From the NCBI GenBank assembly GCA_013115145.1, contig JAAPAO010000015.1:62001-126000 (forward strand): a stretch of 64,000 bases of DNA, written 5' to 3'. Below the pieces are notes generated by a model. That model made no database searches, had not been told where the DNA came from, and worked only from the letters and a program-made list of their open reading frames with translations. Numbering within the stretch: position 1 is the stretch's first letter; every line of letters begins with the position of its first letter. The position numbers were made by a program, and so were the translations under genes. Below are positions 41,698 to 52,830 of the stretch, in pieces. The DNA is from Perkinsus chesapeaki. Its lineage: Eukaryota > Perkinsozoa > Perkinsida > Perkinsidae.

Positions 41698-42523
41698 ATG
41701 TTGGGCGACCCTCGAGGAGTGTTCGGCGATGGCCATGGGCACGATACCGTTGACGATGAGAAGGAGCTTAGCCCTTCAGACCTAGCAGTTGTGGTAGTGC
41801 CTTTTGTGGGGGCTCAAACCGTCTCTATCTAGGCCGTCTCAGGTAGTATCTGGGCTAGTGCGGCCAGTCCGGCCAGCAGCAGTCACCAAACTCCTCACCA
41901 ATAACAGCGCCGTTCGTATAGTAAGGGAATGGACTGAGCCGGCGAAGAAGGTGGGGGAGAGGTCGAATGGTACGGAGGATCCATACCCTTAGAGCTTTGC
42001 TGTTGTGGAGTACTACGACGAGGCTACGGCAAAGCGAATGGGTAGGAACATCCAGAACACGAAATGGAATCAAGAGCACAAGCTCACGGTTGACTTCCTC
42101 AAGAGGAGCCAGGTAGCGCCCCAGCAGAGGCTCGCGTCATTACTGTGGCTCTTAGTTTTCGGAGGTTGCTATTGACGGCTCAGCATCGGACAGAAAGCGT
42201 GGTGGAACCTCCTCATCTGATGAAGATAGTAAATCGCGGAAACGGCAGGATGGGAGATCCGATGGCGGCCACCATCACAGTGAGACTGACACTCGCGCCG
42301 TGGAGGCTATGGTAGAAGAGAAACAGCGAGTTTTGGATGAGTTGAGGAATGTAAGGAATCCTTGCTCGGCGGAAGGGTCCAGAGATCTGCTGTTTGTCAG
42401 CATAAATTTTTGCCAACCACCTCTGCGTCATCCGGCACAACGCTCCTGTGGATGCCCTGTACGCACAAGCAATCAGAAAAGCTCCAGGCTCAGGTCGGTG
42501 GGGTACCTCCCGCTAGTGGCTAG
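41698..42523 (+). CDS. Acinus-type RRM protein (ASAP/PSAP complex)
   Basis: Exon 1 (ATG 41698, MLGDPRGVFGDGHGHDTVDD) ends ELSPSDLA; a 55-nt intron leads to VVSGLVRPVRPAAVTKLLTN...REWTEPAKK; a 42-nt intron leads to SFAVVEYYDEATAKRMGRNI and NTKWNQEHKLTVDFL. Together these form a divergent RRM like that of acinus, where LVRPFT...LHGVKWP...L-x-VDF lines up. The next exon is Lys/Arg/Ser-rich (DRKRGGTSSSDEDSKSRKRQ), then VEAMVEEKQRVLDELRN joins to HKFLPTTSASSG and LLWMPCTHKQ, resembling the RSB motif (T...P-x-x-YWLPLT) that binds RNPS1. Acinus with RNPS1 and SAP18 joins the exon junction complex. The N-terminal SAP domain of animal acinus is absent. TAG at 42521. Confidence 0.7.
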
Positions 42524-42704
42524 TATTCCGGCAGATAGCGAAGAACGGCGGCAAGTTCCCGACAATCCCGACGCCAGGGGACTATCCGGCAGTACGAAGT
42601 GATTGATCATATCTGACTTGACAATTTATTGAGTACATTTGAACTATTTACCGAGGAGGATACGTTTACTCTATACATATTCTGATGGCCTTTCATTGCA
42701 GTGC

Positions 42705-45513
42705 ATGTTAATCGATAAGGAGGGGTTGTGTCGTAGCAAGCATCACTACTTTTCTCTCCATGCCAGAGAAGTCGGTCAGATGTCTGCGGGTGCCGATGTT
42801 CTTATCATTGCTTTGTCTGATGGATTTGGCAGCATCCCAATTTCAGTGCGATGTGAGGCAGTGAATGTTTGCTATTAGAGAGGTTCATTTACTGGCGGCC
42901 TTACTCAGCCTCTAACGGATCCTTCGTGCTGCAGCGCCGGACAGTATCTGGACGCAGTGCAAGGATGTAAAAACTGTTCTAAAGGAGAGTTTAAGGTGCG
43001 TCAAAATCGACATCGGCAGGATTCGAACCTGCGCGGGCGGAGCCCATTGGATTTCAAGTCCAACTCCTTAACCACTCGGACACGATGTCACTGTGATTAT
43101 GTTCCGTCCTAAGCACTACCTCCATCCTCAGCCACTCCCGGGGCAATCGGCATCTTGCTTCCCCTGCCTCCCTGGATCATTCTCCGACTCTGAAGGACTG
43201 CCATTATGTGAAGCTTGCCCTATCGGAAGTTATGAAGCTGGCACTGGTACGGCAGCATTGCCATGCCTATCCAGAGTCACTGGCCCTACAGTGTCTGGCA
43301 GGTTCATTGCAGTGTACCATTTGCCCTGAAGCCAGCAAGCGGAAGACGACCGGGCCCGGGACACAGTCTGTCCAGGGGTGTGTGTGCAGTGAAGGTTACT
43401 TTGCATCCTGTCCTGAACCCGATGGTCTATGCCCGGTCTATACACCCTCCAACACCACTTATCTTGCACCATGCCAGGAGTGTCCGACAGATATGAACTG
43501 TTTGGGTGGGACAGAGAGACTTGATGGGGTGAGATAGCTATACACTATACCATAGCAATGCTTCCCCAGATTCACTACCACGCCCGTCCGGTAGTGGCTT
43601 CTGGGGCATGGGCAGATCCTGCAGACCCATACAGGCTCCGCAAGTGCATTAGTGGGAAAGAGTGCCCTGGAGGTGGAAACCGTGCTTCGGAGTCTCTGAC
43701 CTCTTGCTAGGTCCTGTCGGCGACCTGTGTTCGGAGCATCGCATTGGTCTCGTTTGTGCAGTTTGTGAATCTGGGTAGTCAGTCTTGTCATACCAACTTT
43801 TTGCTAAAATAGCAGTAGGTTCTATCACAGCAGTGGTGGCTGCGCTGAATGCAGTGGGTCGGACAGCATTATCCTGCCTGTCTTGGTCATTGCGGTCCTC
43901 CTCGTCTATCATTTTACCTATAACCTTATGAACCGAGAGGTCCATCAGGTACCGATGGAATACCATATTTCCGCTACATCACGGCTTCAGGAGGTTACTG
44001 CCGACGTGTCGATAGCAATGTCACTGGGCTCACTGGTGACCTATCTCCAGCTTATCGCTTTGTTCTCCCAAATTGGCTTTGAGTGGTCCAGTGAGGTCGT
44101 CGGCTGGATCCATGTAAATCAGGCTGCGGTGCATGCTCGGCTACTCAGGTTTCTACCTTACTCGACATTGCCAAGGTGTTCCTATTCGACTTTGATATCC
44201 TCCGATTAGAGTGCTTCATTGACGGGTCATATCAAAGCCTTTGGAGATACATTACTGGACTTGCAATTCCTTATGGTCTTATCATGTCAGTCGGCATTCC
44301 TGGACTTGGTTATGCTCGATTAGTCAAACCTTCATTATGATGAGTAGTTTCAAACAAGCTCGATAGTACAGATTAGGTACATATGGCTCTTCTATCTCAT
44401 TGTTAAAGCGTTAACTATAGCAGATAGGCTAGGAATGACCTTGGATAAAAGCATCAATATGACTGGTCAAGTCGGGCTACCCGTCATCACAGTCTAACCC
44501 TCCGAGTCACATGTTAGGTCATATGCGTCATGCTGCTTGCAATGACATCAACCGCAGTGGCTCCCTTCCAGTGTTACTCACATAACGGTCAGGGTGACAA
44601 AAGCCTTGTACGATATCCCGATGTTGTCTGCGGCTCTGGTGACCATCACGTACTTCTCTACCCTCCCTTCTTCCAGAGGGCCATGTGTCCTTCTCAGGTC
44701 ATGATCGCCTTAGCCGTTTTATCCTCAGCGTTCATTGTTGGCTTTCTATTATTCTGCTTCTTTCTCAATCGTTGGGCAGCTGATGAGCTATCTGGTGAAC
44801 GAGGAAAGGTCTTCAGTATCCGTTACAGGTTCTTGTTCTATCGTATGCGGCAGGATCGGTATCAGTTTGGCCTGTGGCTGATGCTCCGTAACGTGGTCCT
44901 GGCCTTGGTACCAATTGTTAGACCAGACGATCCCTATCTAAAGCTTGTTCTCTTCACGCTCTGTGGGGGCGCTGGTCTCGGCATCCAGTGCTTCTTCTGG
45001 CCGTGGCGGACAAGCATGGCCAACGTGTGTGATCTCCTTTGTATGCTACTTATCGTCTTTGTGGCATCTGCTGCCTCATTCTTCATACCAGAGCTCGTTA
45101 GTGTCGGCCCCGATGGGTATAAGATAGCGCTGATTGTCCTTTTCTTCGTGGGTCTAGCTTACCTACTCCTCCAGTTGGCTTACTTTCTTTACCTCCTTTG
45201 GGATCGAGGCCCTTTGGGTGTTATATGTGATGATGTTGACCTAAGACATGAGCTCAATGGTTTATGGAACAAAGTGATGCTCGTCTCGTCAAAGAACAAA
45301 TCTGGCTACGACTTCACCGAAGAAATGAACCAGTACGAGTTGAGCCGCCTTTCTCTCCTCCTCGGTGAGAAACCTCCAACAACTTGCCTTTTTGCCTTTG
45401 CAGATGCTTTCAGATGTGATATCCCGCCATATCCTATTGCAGCCGCCTGCGGACACAACTCCTCCTCGTCGGCGAGGTCTAGTGAGACAGCTGACTATGG
45501 GCAAAGCTCATAG
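42705..45513 (+). CDS. Cysteine-rich multi-pass membrane protein (GCC2/GCC3-type repeats)
   Basis: Multi-exon, about 750 or more residues. The N-terminal region reads HYFSLHAREVGQMSAGADVL, then Cys-rich repeats of the ephrin-receptor-like GCC2/GCC3 kind: GQYLDAVQGCKNCSKGEF, CFPCLPGSFSDSEGLPLCEA CPIGSYEAGTG, CTICPEASKRKTTGPG, CVCSEGYFASC and CQECPTDMNCLGGTE. The second half is a membrane bundle: SIILPVLVIAVLLVYHFTY, SIAMSLGSLVTYLQLIALF with FLFDFDILRLECF, YITGLAIPYGLIMSVGIPG, VMIALAVLSSAFIVGFLLF and several further helices to 45.2 kb. A hydrophilic tail ends ADYGQSS at 45513. This Cys-rich plus TRP-like membrane layout is common in oomycete and alveolate surface proteins; ligand unknown. The first exon is probably missing from my model; the ATG at 42705 is the earliest I can support. 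One intron hosts the antisense tRNA-Ser. Confidence 0.65.
43008..43089 (-). tRNA. tRNA-Ser (anticodon TGA)
   Basis: Complete class II cloverleaf on the minus strand: acceptor GACATCG / CGATGTC with discriminator G; D-arm TCC-GAGTGGTTAA-GGA; anticodon stem TTGGA / TCCAA enclosing CTTGAAA (anticodon TGA); a long variable arm GGGCTCCGCCC; T-arm GCAGG-TTCGAAT-CCTGC. A-box and B-box are good. CCA is not encoded, as normal in eukaryotes. It lies antisense within the intron after ...KNCSKGEFK of the cysteine-rich membrane protein gene. Confidence 0.97.
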
Positions 45514-45682
45514 AGTCCATTATGAACGAGGAAGGACAATGATGACTAGACGAGGCTCTTCAGTCATCGTCACATGAGTTTAATTAATCGGCATGTTGAT
45601 GATGTTATCTCTTCAAGCGATGTGTTCCACTTTAGGAAATGCATGATGCTGTATCTTAGTGTTGGCTTATTACGCAAAGACG

Positions 45683-46429
45683 ATGTCCGTCGCCGATAGA
45701 GTTGATAAAGAACTCGATCTTCTCAAAGTGACGAAGGTTAATACGAAGAAACAGCCTAAGAGCTGTCCCCTCTGTCACAAGATATTCTCCAAGTTCGCTG
45801 GTGAAAATCAGCAGAGGCGCCACATTGACGCCTGTCGTAAAAGGAAAGGCATCGCATCCCTTCCGACACCACAAGCTCAAGCGCCGCCGCCGACCGATAA
45901 GACCAAGTCCGGCAAAGAGTTCAACTTTAAGCGCTTGAGTCTGACTGCAGAGTTCGAGAGGCTCGCCAGGGAAAGAGCAGTGCCGCTTGATTGCCTCATC
46001 AACGGAGCAACCAGTCTAGGCAACCCGGAGGAGGTTAACACGTATAGATCGCGTATCTTGAAAGATACGCGTGACCTCGCTGCTAAGGTTAGACAATTGG
46101 CATCGGAGACGAGGCCTCTAGTAGAGAGTCTTGGCTGGGCTCGATACTTCCCTAGGGCGGCCTTTAATTGGGGCTTCCAGTCCTACGTTGCCGGCGACCG
46201 CATGCTCCTCGGCAGGGCTTGGCAGCAGAGGTGTCGGCAACGACAAAGCGACCTACTGGACCTCAACACCGATCCTCGGTGTGTCGTGGCTCTGTCGGTT
46301 ATCGACCTATCAACTGCATTCGCCGAGCTAGAGTTCCGCTACCATAAGCCACGGGAACGTCTGAATACCAGACGCCGAGAGAATAATAAAATGAAGAAGA
46401 AAATGATGGCCGTGAAGACGGAAGGATGA
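45683..46429 (+). CDS. C2HC zinc-finger protein, function unknown
   Basis: Single exon, 248 residues from the ATG at 45683 (MSVADRVDKELDLLKVTKVN); the frame is open upstream but has no ATG. Residues about 28-52 (CPLCHKIFSKFAGENQQRRH plus IDAC) form a C-x2-C...H-x3-C finger like the UBZ4/Rad18-type ubiquitin-binding finger. The rest is helical and charged (FERLARERAVPLDCLINGAT; RILKDTRDLAAKVRQLASET) and ends in a Lys/Arg-rich stretch that may be a nuclear signal. UBZ4 fingers occur in DNA-repair proteins, so a repair or ubiquitin role is possible but not shown. About 170 bp from the membrane-protein stop. Confidence 0.7.
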   Translation: MSVADRVDKELDLLKVTKVNTKKQPKSCPLCHKIFSKFAGENQQRRHIDACRKRKGIASLPTPQAQAPPPTDKTKSGKEFNFKRLSLTAEFERLARERAVPLDCLINGATSLGNPEEVNTYRSRILKDTRDLAAKVRQLASETRPLVESLGWARYFPRAAFNWGFQSYVAGDRMLLGRAWQQRCRQRQSDLLDLNTDPRCVVALSVIDLSTAFAELEFRYHKPRERLNTRRRENNKMKKKMMAVKTEG

Positions 46430-46652
46430 TGAGCACCTTCCGATCCGGCCTTGAGTTACTTAGGCACCGTAGCCTCCATGAATACGAGGTAGTCACATAG
46501 TGGCCCCGTGGCTTCGGTCCTCCTAGGGGGACCTTCAATGCTTACTTCTCACTGTCCATGTGCGTGCCCGATTGGATACGACAGAAAAAGGCCTTGTGTT
46601 GGATTATTTTCAACCTCCTTTGAGTGGTAGGATTCTCGGTCCCCTTCCGATC

Positions 46653-48388
46653 ATGGACAACATCAAGTTTGATGATGAGCTTGTTGAAGAAGACCCCGAG
46701 CAGTAAGTGGCGGTCGGATAGTATGCGGCATGATGCCCCTCCAGTGTGGTCATCCACCGCCCAACATATCCAACCATGGCGGACGTTGACGGAGGAGGTC
46801 TCGCTGAAGGTGATGATGATGATGCTGAGGAAAGAGGCCTTGCATCGAGCATCGACTATAACCAAGTCCCTACTTACCCTGAGAGACCGACCTTTGAATC
46901 CAAGCCCCTACCTCTACGATACGAGACACAGTGTAGGTTGCGATCCCATCAAAAGATGTGGTTCAAGCCAGCAACTACTCTGAGCCAGGATCTGGGAGCT
47001 CTCTATCTATCCTCCTGTCGTAGGTGTTGCATTCGACCCCTGCAAGTCTGACCCTAACCATCCATCAAGCATGCCGATATATCAGACAGCTACGTTCGTG
47101 CAGCCCAGCATTGAAAGATTTGGTCCATACGATTACACCAGGTCCGGAAACCCAACTCGAACTGCCGTCGAGCAACTGTTGGCTGGTAAGCGTCACGGCG
47201 CTCTTCACCAGTGAGCCTCACTTTCTGCCAGGTCTGGAAGGAGCTCATGCAGCGTTCTCCTTCAATACCGGAATGGCCGCTCTAGCTGCCGTCACTAAGC
47301 TATGTGATGCTGGTGATGAAATCATCTGCGGTGACGACATCTATGGCGGGATGCATCGGTACGATCGCACCGCTATCGACACACGTCGTATTACTGATCC
47401 ATTCCAGATTACTCAGCCGCATTATCAAACGGTACAACATCAAGGTGCACTTTGTTGACTTGAGCGATACCAGCGCGGTGGCCGCAGTGCTATCGGACAA
47501 GACACGCATAGTGCATTGTGAGAGCCCTTCAAACCCCCTTATGAGAATCACCGACCTTCGAAGGTGGGAGCTGATCACGCGAGATGCTCTCCATTTGCTG
47601 CCTTCAGACTCTCCGCCCAACTAAAGGCATTTTCTTCTCGCATCATCCTCTCGGTTGACAGCACCATGATGAGTCCTTATTGGATGCAGCCTCTTCGTTT
47701 GGGTGCTGATGTGGTGGTTCACAGCGCCACTAAATTCCTATTGGGGCACAGTGACACCATGGCGGGCTTCGTTTGCACGTCGACGCAGCAGTTGAGCTCC
47801 GCAATTGCCTTCGTGCAAAATGCAGAAGGCACGGCTTGCTCGCCATTCGACTGCTGGCTCATCTTAAGAGGACTCAAGACGCTTTGTATCCGCCAGGACA
47901 GAGCTGAAGAAAACGCTCAGAAGGTCGTGGCATTCCTAGCCAACCATCCGATCGTTAGAGAGGTAAGGAGATGTCTTCCACGGTCCACATGTTCCACCTA
48001 GGTCTACTATGCCGGTTACTGTCCGCCCGACGGTTCAGAAAAGCAACGGGAGAACCAGCGCATACATTTGAGCCAGGCCCGATCGGGCGGTGCAGTGCTT
48101 AGTTTTACAACAGGAAGCGTTCGACTATCACGAAAGATATGCGATGCTGTCCACCTTTTTAAGATCACCGTATCGTTTGGGTCCTGTAATTCCCTTCTTG
48201 AGATGCCTTGTGTGCTTTCGCATGCATCTATACCGGCAGAAATGCGTACCCTGCCTGAGGATCTGCTCCGACTAAGCATCGGAATCGAGCACTACGAAGA
48301 CCTTATAGCTGACCTCGACCAAGCCTTCCGTGCTGCTTTGCTGCCAAACAGTAAGGTACCGAAAGACAAACCCTCTGCTGACCGATGA
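46653..48388 (+). CDS. Cystathionine beta-lyase (Cys/Met metabolism PLP enzyme)
   Basis: Multi-exon PLP enzyme; the family splits cystathionine to homocysteine, pyruvate and ammonia. The N-terminus is MDNIKFDDELVEEDPEQ, then an acidic exon with NQVPTYPERPTFESKPLPLR. Core motifs: PIYQTATFVQPSIERFGPYD, YTRSGNPTRTAVEQLLAG, an intron, LEGAHAAFSFNTGMAALAAV, GDEIICGDDIYGGMHR, VHFVDLSDTSAV, ESPSNPLMRITDLRR, ILSVDSTMMSPYWMQPLRLG, and SATKFLLGHSDTMAG carrying the Schiff-base Lys. SPFDCWLILRGLKTLCIR and LSIGIEHYEDLIADLDQA close the fold, and a short tail ends KDKPSADR with TGA at 48386-48388. The -LGHSD- context resembles cystathionine beta-lyases more than gamma-lyases, but homology alone cannot settle the reaction. 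No organellar presequence is evident. Confidence 0.88.
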
Positions 48389-48577
48389 GGTATGCGATGA
48401 TAGCCTAACGGCCGCCGCATAGAAGATGCTTGTGTCGTGCCTGTGTGACCGATAGAAAGTTCTGTTTTCCTCACACAAGTCCATAGAGTTGTGCACACTG
48501 AAGTTTTGTTAATACACAACCCGCATGAGCTCCAATGGAGCTGCTCCATCCCTCTCCTTACGCTTGCCGCGACAGTG

Positions 48578-51377
48578 ATGTTCGCATTCCGAGCCCCTCG
48601 GTTCGGTGGCAATGAGGTATCGAATCACTTTCCCCTGGGGGACGCATCTATCGACCCGACATCGGAAACCCGGAACCAGCCTAGATGCAAGTTTGGAACC
48701 GCAGCCCGTTGGTCGAGTAGCAAGTAGCCAGCAAGGAAGCGGAAGGCATTGGCTTCCTTCAGAGGATAATGACGAGTTGGCAACTGACTGTCAAGGTGAA
48801 CCGCATTGGGACTGGAAGGAGAAATCAACCAATATGCGAGGCAAATTCAAGCAGGCGGAACGCTTTCGAGTGCCGCGAACGAGGAACAAGTCGGTAAGGC
48901 CAAGAAGACTCACTATTGTTAAGGAAGCTGAGAATCATGACAGGCTTTCACCAATCCGGGTGATTCTGATTTCAATCGCGTGAAACGGCAATATGATCGC
49001 TGCTCGGCTGTGATGCGTCGACCGCTTATCGATCGGAGCCGCCGCCTTCCTATGCCGTATTGCCGGCCTAGCTCGGAGGCGGTCAGCACGCCAATGCAAC
49101 AGACACAGAACAAACCAAGTAAAGCATCTCATATTTGTTCGCGTGCTCACTTTTTCCAGCGCGGAATCGCTGTCACGTGCGTCCGGGGAAGCTTACTGTG
49201 CACCGTGGGCCGGATGGGCGCTTCGGACTTAGTGTGAAAGACGGGGAACTGAGGACCCCACAAGGACGCCACCGTGTTGTGAGTATAGATGGCAAAAGAC
49301 TCGACGACAAAAGGCTGATAGGATTGTGTTATCGATTGTCAAAGAGCAACGCGCGTTACCTGACTATCGAGAAGGGGCAGCCACGACCACCGAAGGCTGA
49401 ACAGCTACAGCAAGCTGTCATAGAGGACGAGCAATATGAAGATACGACGGAGAAAATCCGTACTCCCCCCAAAAATGACAACGTGTCTGAGGAGAGTCAA
49501 TCTCGGCAAAGCTCTCCTAGCGGAGGCCAGACTGATCTTACCGCGACTGCTCTTTCAAAGCTTACACCATCACAAACGCCTAGAGACCAGCCGAGGAACC
49601 TTCCGGAAAATGCACCATCAGAAATCTCTACAAGCGCATCATCAGCAATGCCTGACAAACCAGTACGATCAATGGCGACATTTGGCCAGTCCAAGACGGA
49701 TAGATTCAAGGCCATGGGAGGCCCGTCCGGTCGCGAGTGGCCAATAGACCCTACTGGACCACCGAGTCGTATAAAGGGCGGTTCTATAATGCCTCTCCAT
49801 CAGAGTAGAGCGAGTGCTCCTCAGCAGCAGCATCATATGTCAAACATTGACCCCAAGCTGGAACTGGTCCGAGAACGCACTCCCAGCGCAATCATTGGTC
49901 CTGAATCCACGTCAGCGGCAACACGAAGGAGCTCTACCCTCGGGCCGGGCACATACGATCCTTCGCCGCCTTCACCCACACGGTGTAACACTGTTATTAA
50001 GGACAGAGTATTTCCGGTACTGCCGCCTGGGCTGTCACTGGAAGGGACGTTTCACCCGGGCCCTGGTGCGTACGACGTGTCCACAGAGTCGTCGGCCCCC
50101 GGTGGAACACTAAGCTTCCAAATGGCACAGCGTTTCAGTTACGGTGGGTGGGCGTGATCAACGTTCACTGTTACAATGGCTATTAGGTCGAGCAGCTGAG
50201 TGGCACGATATCGGAGGTTATGAGAAGAAGCCTCAACGACGTCGCATCCCAAGTGCCGTGATACTACCCGAAGGAGTTTGCCTGTCTAAAATGGTGAGTG
50301 AAGGTAACCTCAGTCAGTATGCGAATTTCAGGTGAGACAATTCGGCCCGGAACCCGCCACGTACACACCGTGCCATGCTGACCTGTACAGGCCAGATGTC
50401 GGTATTTTGCAGTGGAGCCGCGCCCGAGATGTTGCTATACGATACGCGCATGAACGGTTGTTCGGAGACAGCAGGAGAGAGATCGACAATTTGGTTGGGA
50501 AGTGAGAACAGACATGCCGCCGTCAGCTTGTCCTTCATCAGGACTCCAAATGGTCAGCTCTCACTCGCCCTAACTATGACGAGTGCATACGAACTCGTAA
50601 GGGTTCGCTGGTTGACTATCAACTATCAGAAAGGCCGGCTGCCAAATATCCGCCACATGTAGGCGGTGCTGTCTAGGCCGTTTAGATGAAACTAATATAA
50701 GGCAGGTTCCGACTAACGCAGGGTGCTCTGATAACTGGCATTTCTACGATACGAGGCCTCCAGAGTGCAACGAGTTTACCGCCTTTTTCTCTTCTAAACA
50801 TGACTTTGATGAATGGCAGAGAGTGGCCAGATGCCGTGAACTACAACAAGGAATAGCGCGCCGTCGCGAGAATCCACAAGCGGAGCTCTTCGCGTACTCC
50901 CTCCCAGATCTGCCTGATGGGAAAGGGGTTACTTTTGCTGGTGCATGCCATTCGCCGACCCCACCAGATAATGAAGGACACATCCTTATCTTGGACCCCC
51001 AGCTTCCTTGCCGAGTGGGAGGCTCATTAGAGTTTCAATTGCGAACTGGAAGGGAGAGCCCTACTGAAGACTCCGGTGGAGACGTTTTAATCCTCTCCCC
51101 GCGTAAAATCCCCAAGCATACTGGTGGGGCGATCCCTTATGAGTTACAGCCTGCTAGAGAAACTCAGTTATTCTGTCATGTGGCCGGTGTAGGATCAGAA
51201 GATCAGGTCTACACCACACAGCCTCCGCGCGAAACAGCGCCAGATGACGTTCCTGACGAATGTTTAACCAACTTCGAGGAAGTGGAGCGTTCTCGTCCTC
51301 TGGGACACTTGCCAAAGTGGTTGCTTCGAATGAAGAATCGCCGGCGGAGTGGCTTGCCGGTTGTATTCGAGGATTGA
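48578..51377 (+). CDS. SHIPPO/STPG-repeat protein, probably flagellar
   Basis: Multi-exon. Exon 1 (ATG 48578) is MFAFRAPRFGGNE; later coding includes HWDWKEKSTNMRGKFKQAER. The large exon (about 49140-50157) begins with a PDZ-like segment (GPDGRFGLSVKDGELRTPQG ... VVSIDGKRLDDKR), then a Ser/Pro-rich linker, then Pro-Gly repeats: LGPGTYDPSPPSPT and FHPGPGAYDVSTESSAPGG. More repeats follow: RQFGPEPATYTP and PPHVGGAV. The last exon (about 50820-51377) reads ELFAYSLPDLPDGKGVTFAG, with HTGGAIPYELQP and GHLPKWLLRMKNRRRSGLP, to VVFED and TGA. STPG/SHIPPO proteins are ciliary, often inside doublet microtubules, which suggests a flagellated stage. Joins in 48.6-49.1 kb and 50.2-50.8 kb are uncertain. 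Confidence 0.65.
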
Positions 51378-51478
51378 TGTGTCCCTTTGCGGCTTTGTGT
51401 TTTTGAGTGACTTGTGAAAACACAATAGGACGGTGATTCAAGAAAGTACTGGAATAACCTCGTCTATGCAAACTCGTG

Positions 51479-52644
51479 CTACGAGCCAAACTGGGCCACA
51501 TCAGAACTTGAACTGACCGATCCATTCTCCAGGTTATCGCTACCGGGGCTCCCAGGAGAAGTAGTGCCAAGCATATTGTCCCGCGCAGTCTGCATCGTTT
51601 GTTCTCGATGGATTGATTGTTGAGTGGCAGAGTGAGCACTCGAAGCCATTGTTATACCAGGAAACAATTCCTGTTCTATTTGCTGCATGTCCTCCTTCGA
51701 CGATGCTTGATCATAGAGCCATGAAACAACCTTAGCCGCCTAAGAAGAAACCTCTATACGAAACGAGGCTGCTCCTAAGGGTTATTACCTGGACCGGTGA
51801 TAACATACCCCGCAGATTTTCAACACATTTCTGCATACTATAAGCTCTAATGCTCAACGCTCTTTTCATGTGCTCGATAGCGCGAAGACAGCTCAATGTC
51901 TGCTGCTTCTCCTGAGTTAACATTTCTTCTATTTGCTGCAGCTGGGCCTTCTGCTCGCCGCTCAGTCCTAACTGTCCTTCTAGCTGAGTCCAGTCCCTCT
52001 TAACCTCATTAGCATGTGCATTATTAGCCTCCAAAGCAGTCGGTTGTCGACCCTCTGCTGAGACCGTGGTTTCCGTGGTTCTGTTATTCCCACTTCCATA
52101 AGAGAAAGGTCCTAGCCTTCGCTCATTGAGCCAAAAAAGTAACATGTTGACAGGTGATATGAATAGCTCGGTTAACTGCTCCAAATCCTTTTCAATACCA
52201 ACTCTTCTCTCAACACCATTAGATCCTAGCCGAACCAAAAGTGTATCAACCAAACTGAACAATTCAACACTTGTAGTGTTGCCTGATGACACCGCAGCTC
52301 TCAGCTGGTTGACATTATTCTTTGTTTCCTGGTCGAGGCTTTCCAATGATAAGCCTGTCGCTGCATATTCCTTCATGCGATTCACTTCAGTGCTCAGTTT
52401 TTGAACTTTATCTTCGAGCATCTCCAGGTATATTTTCTTTCTTTTCCGAGATTCTCTAGCGGACTCTCGGTTCCTCGTAAGTCTATTAGCCTAATCACAA
52501 TAGCCTCCTAATGAACAGCCTCGACCCTAAGCCTACCTCCCCATCAACGTGACCAGGTATCAGCCGTCCATCACCACCTCGGAGACCTCGTGAAAGGTCA
52601 CTGCTCTCGAGGGTGTTGTGGTAGTCGGGTGGATCAGAAGACAT
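51479..52644 (-). CDS. bZIP transcription factor
   Basis: Three main exons. Exon 1 (ATG 52644) is MSSDPPDYHNTLESSDLSRG...HVDGE; a 46-nt intron leads to ANRLTRNRESARESRKRKK, a full bZIP basic region (N-x7-R) followed by the heptad segment LEMLEDKVQKLSTEVNRMKE. The long second exon continues with helical sequence (VDTLLVRLGSNGVERRVGIE; LSGEQKAQLQQIEEMLTQEK; CLRAIEHMKRALSIRAYSMQ). The last exon reads VVSWLYDQASSKEDMQQIEQ and ends SVSSSSDVAQFGS with TAG at 51479. The helical C-terminal half loosely recalls the DOG1-type domain of plant TGA factors, which is a weak inference. Convergent with the SHIPPO gene, 101 bp apart. Confidence 0.88.
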
Positions 52645-52830
52645 GCGACGATCGTATGGGAAATAATGAATAGCTGACCTGAGTCTAAGTCTACATAGAT
52701 TCTACGGTAGCCTCCTTCGACCACATTCCAAGACCACAACACTTAGATAAAACATAAACACATAACTTATATAAAAATATATGCTAATTTCAAGACAATG
52801 GACTGCTGACTGTGGCATCAAAAAATAATA

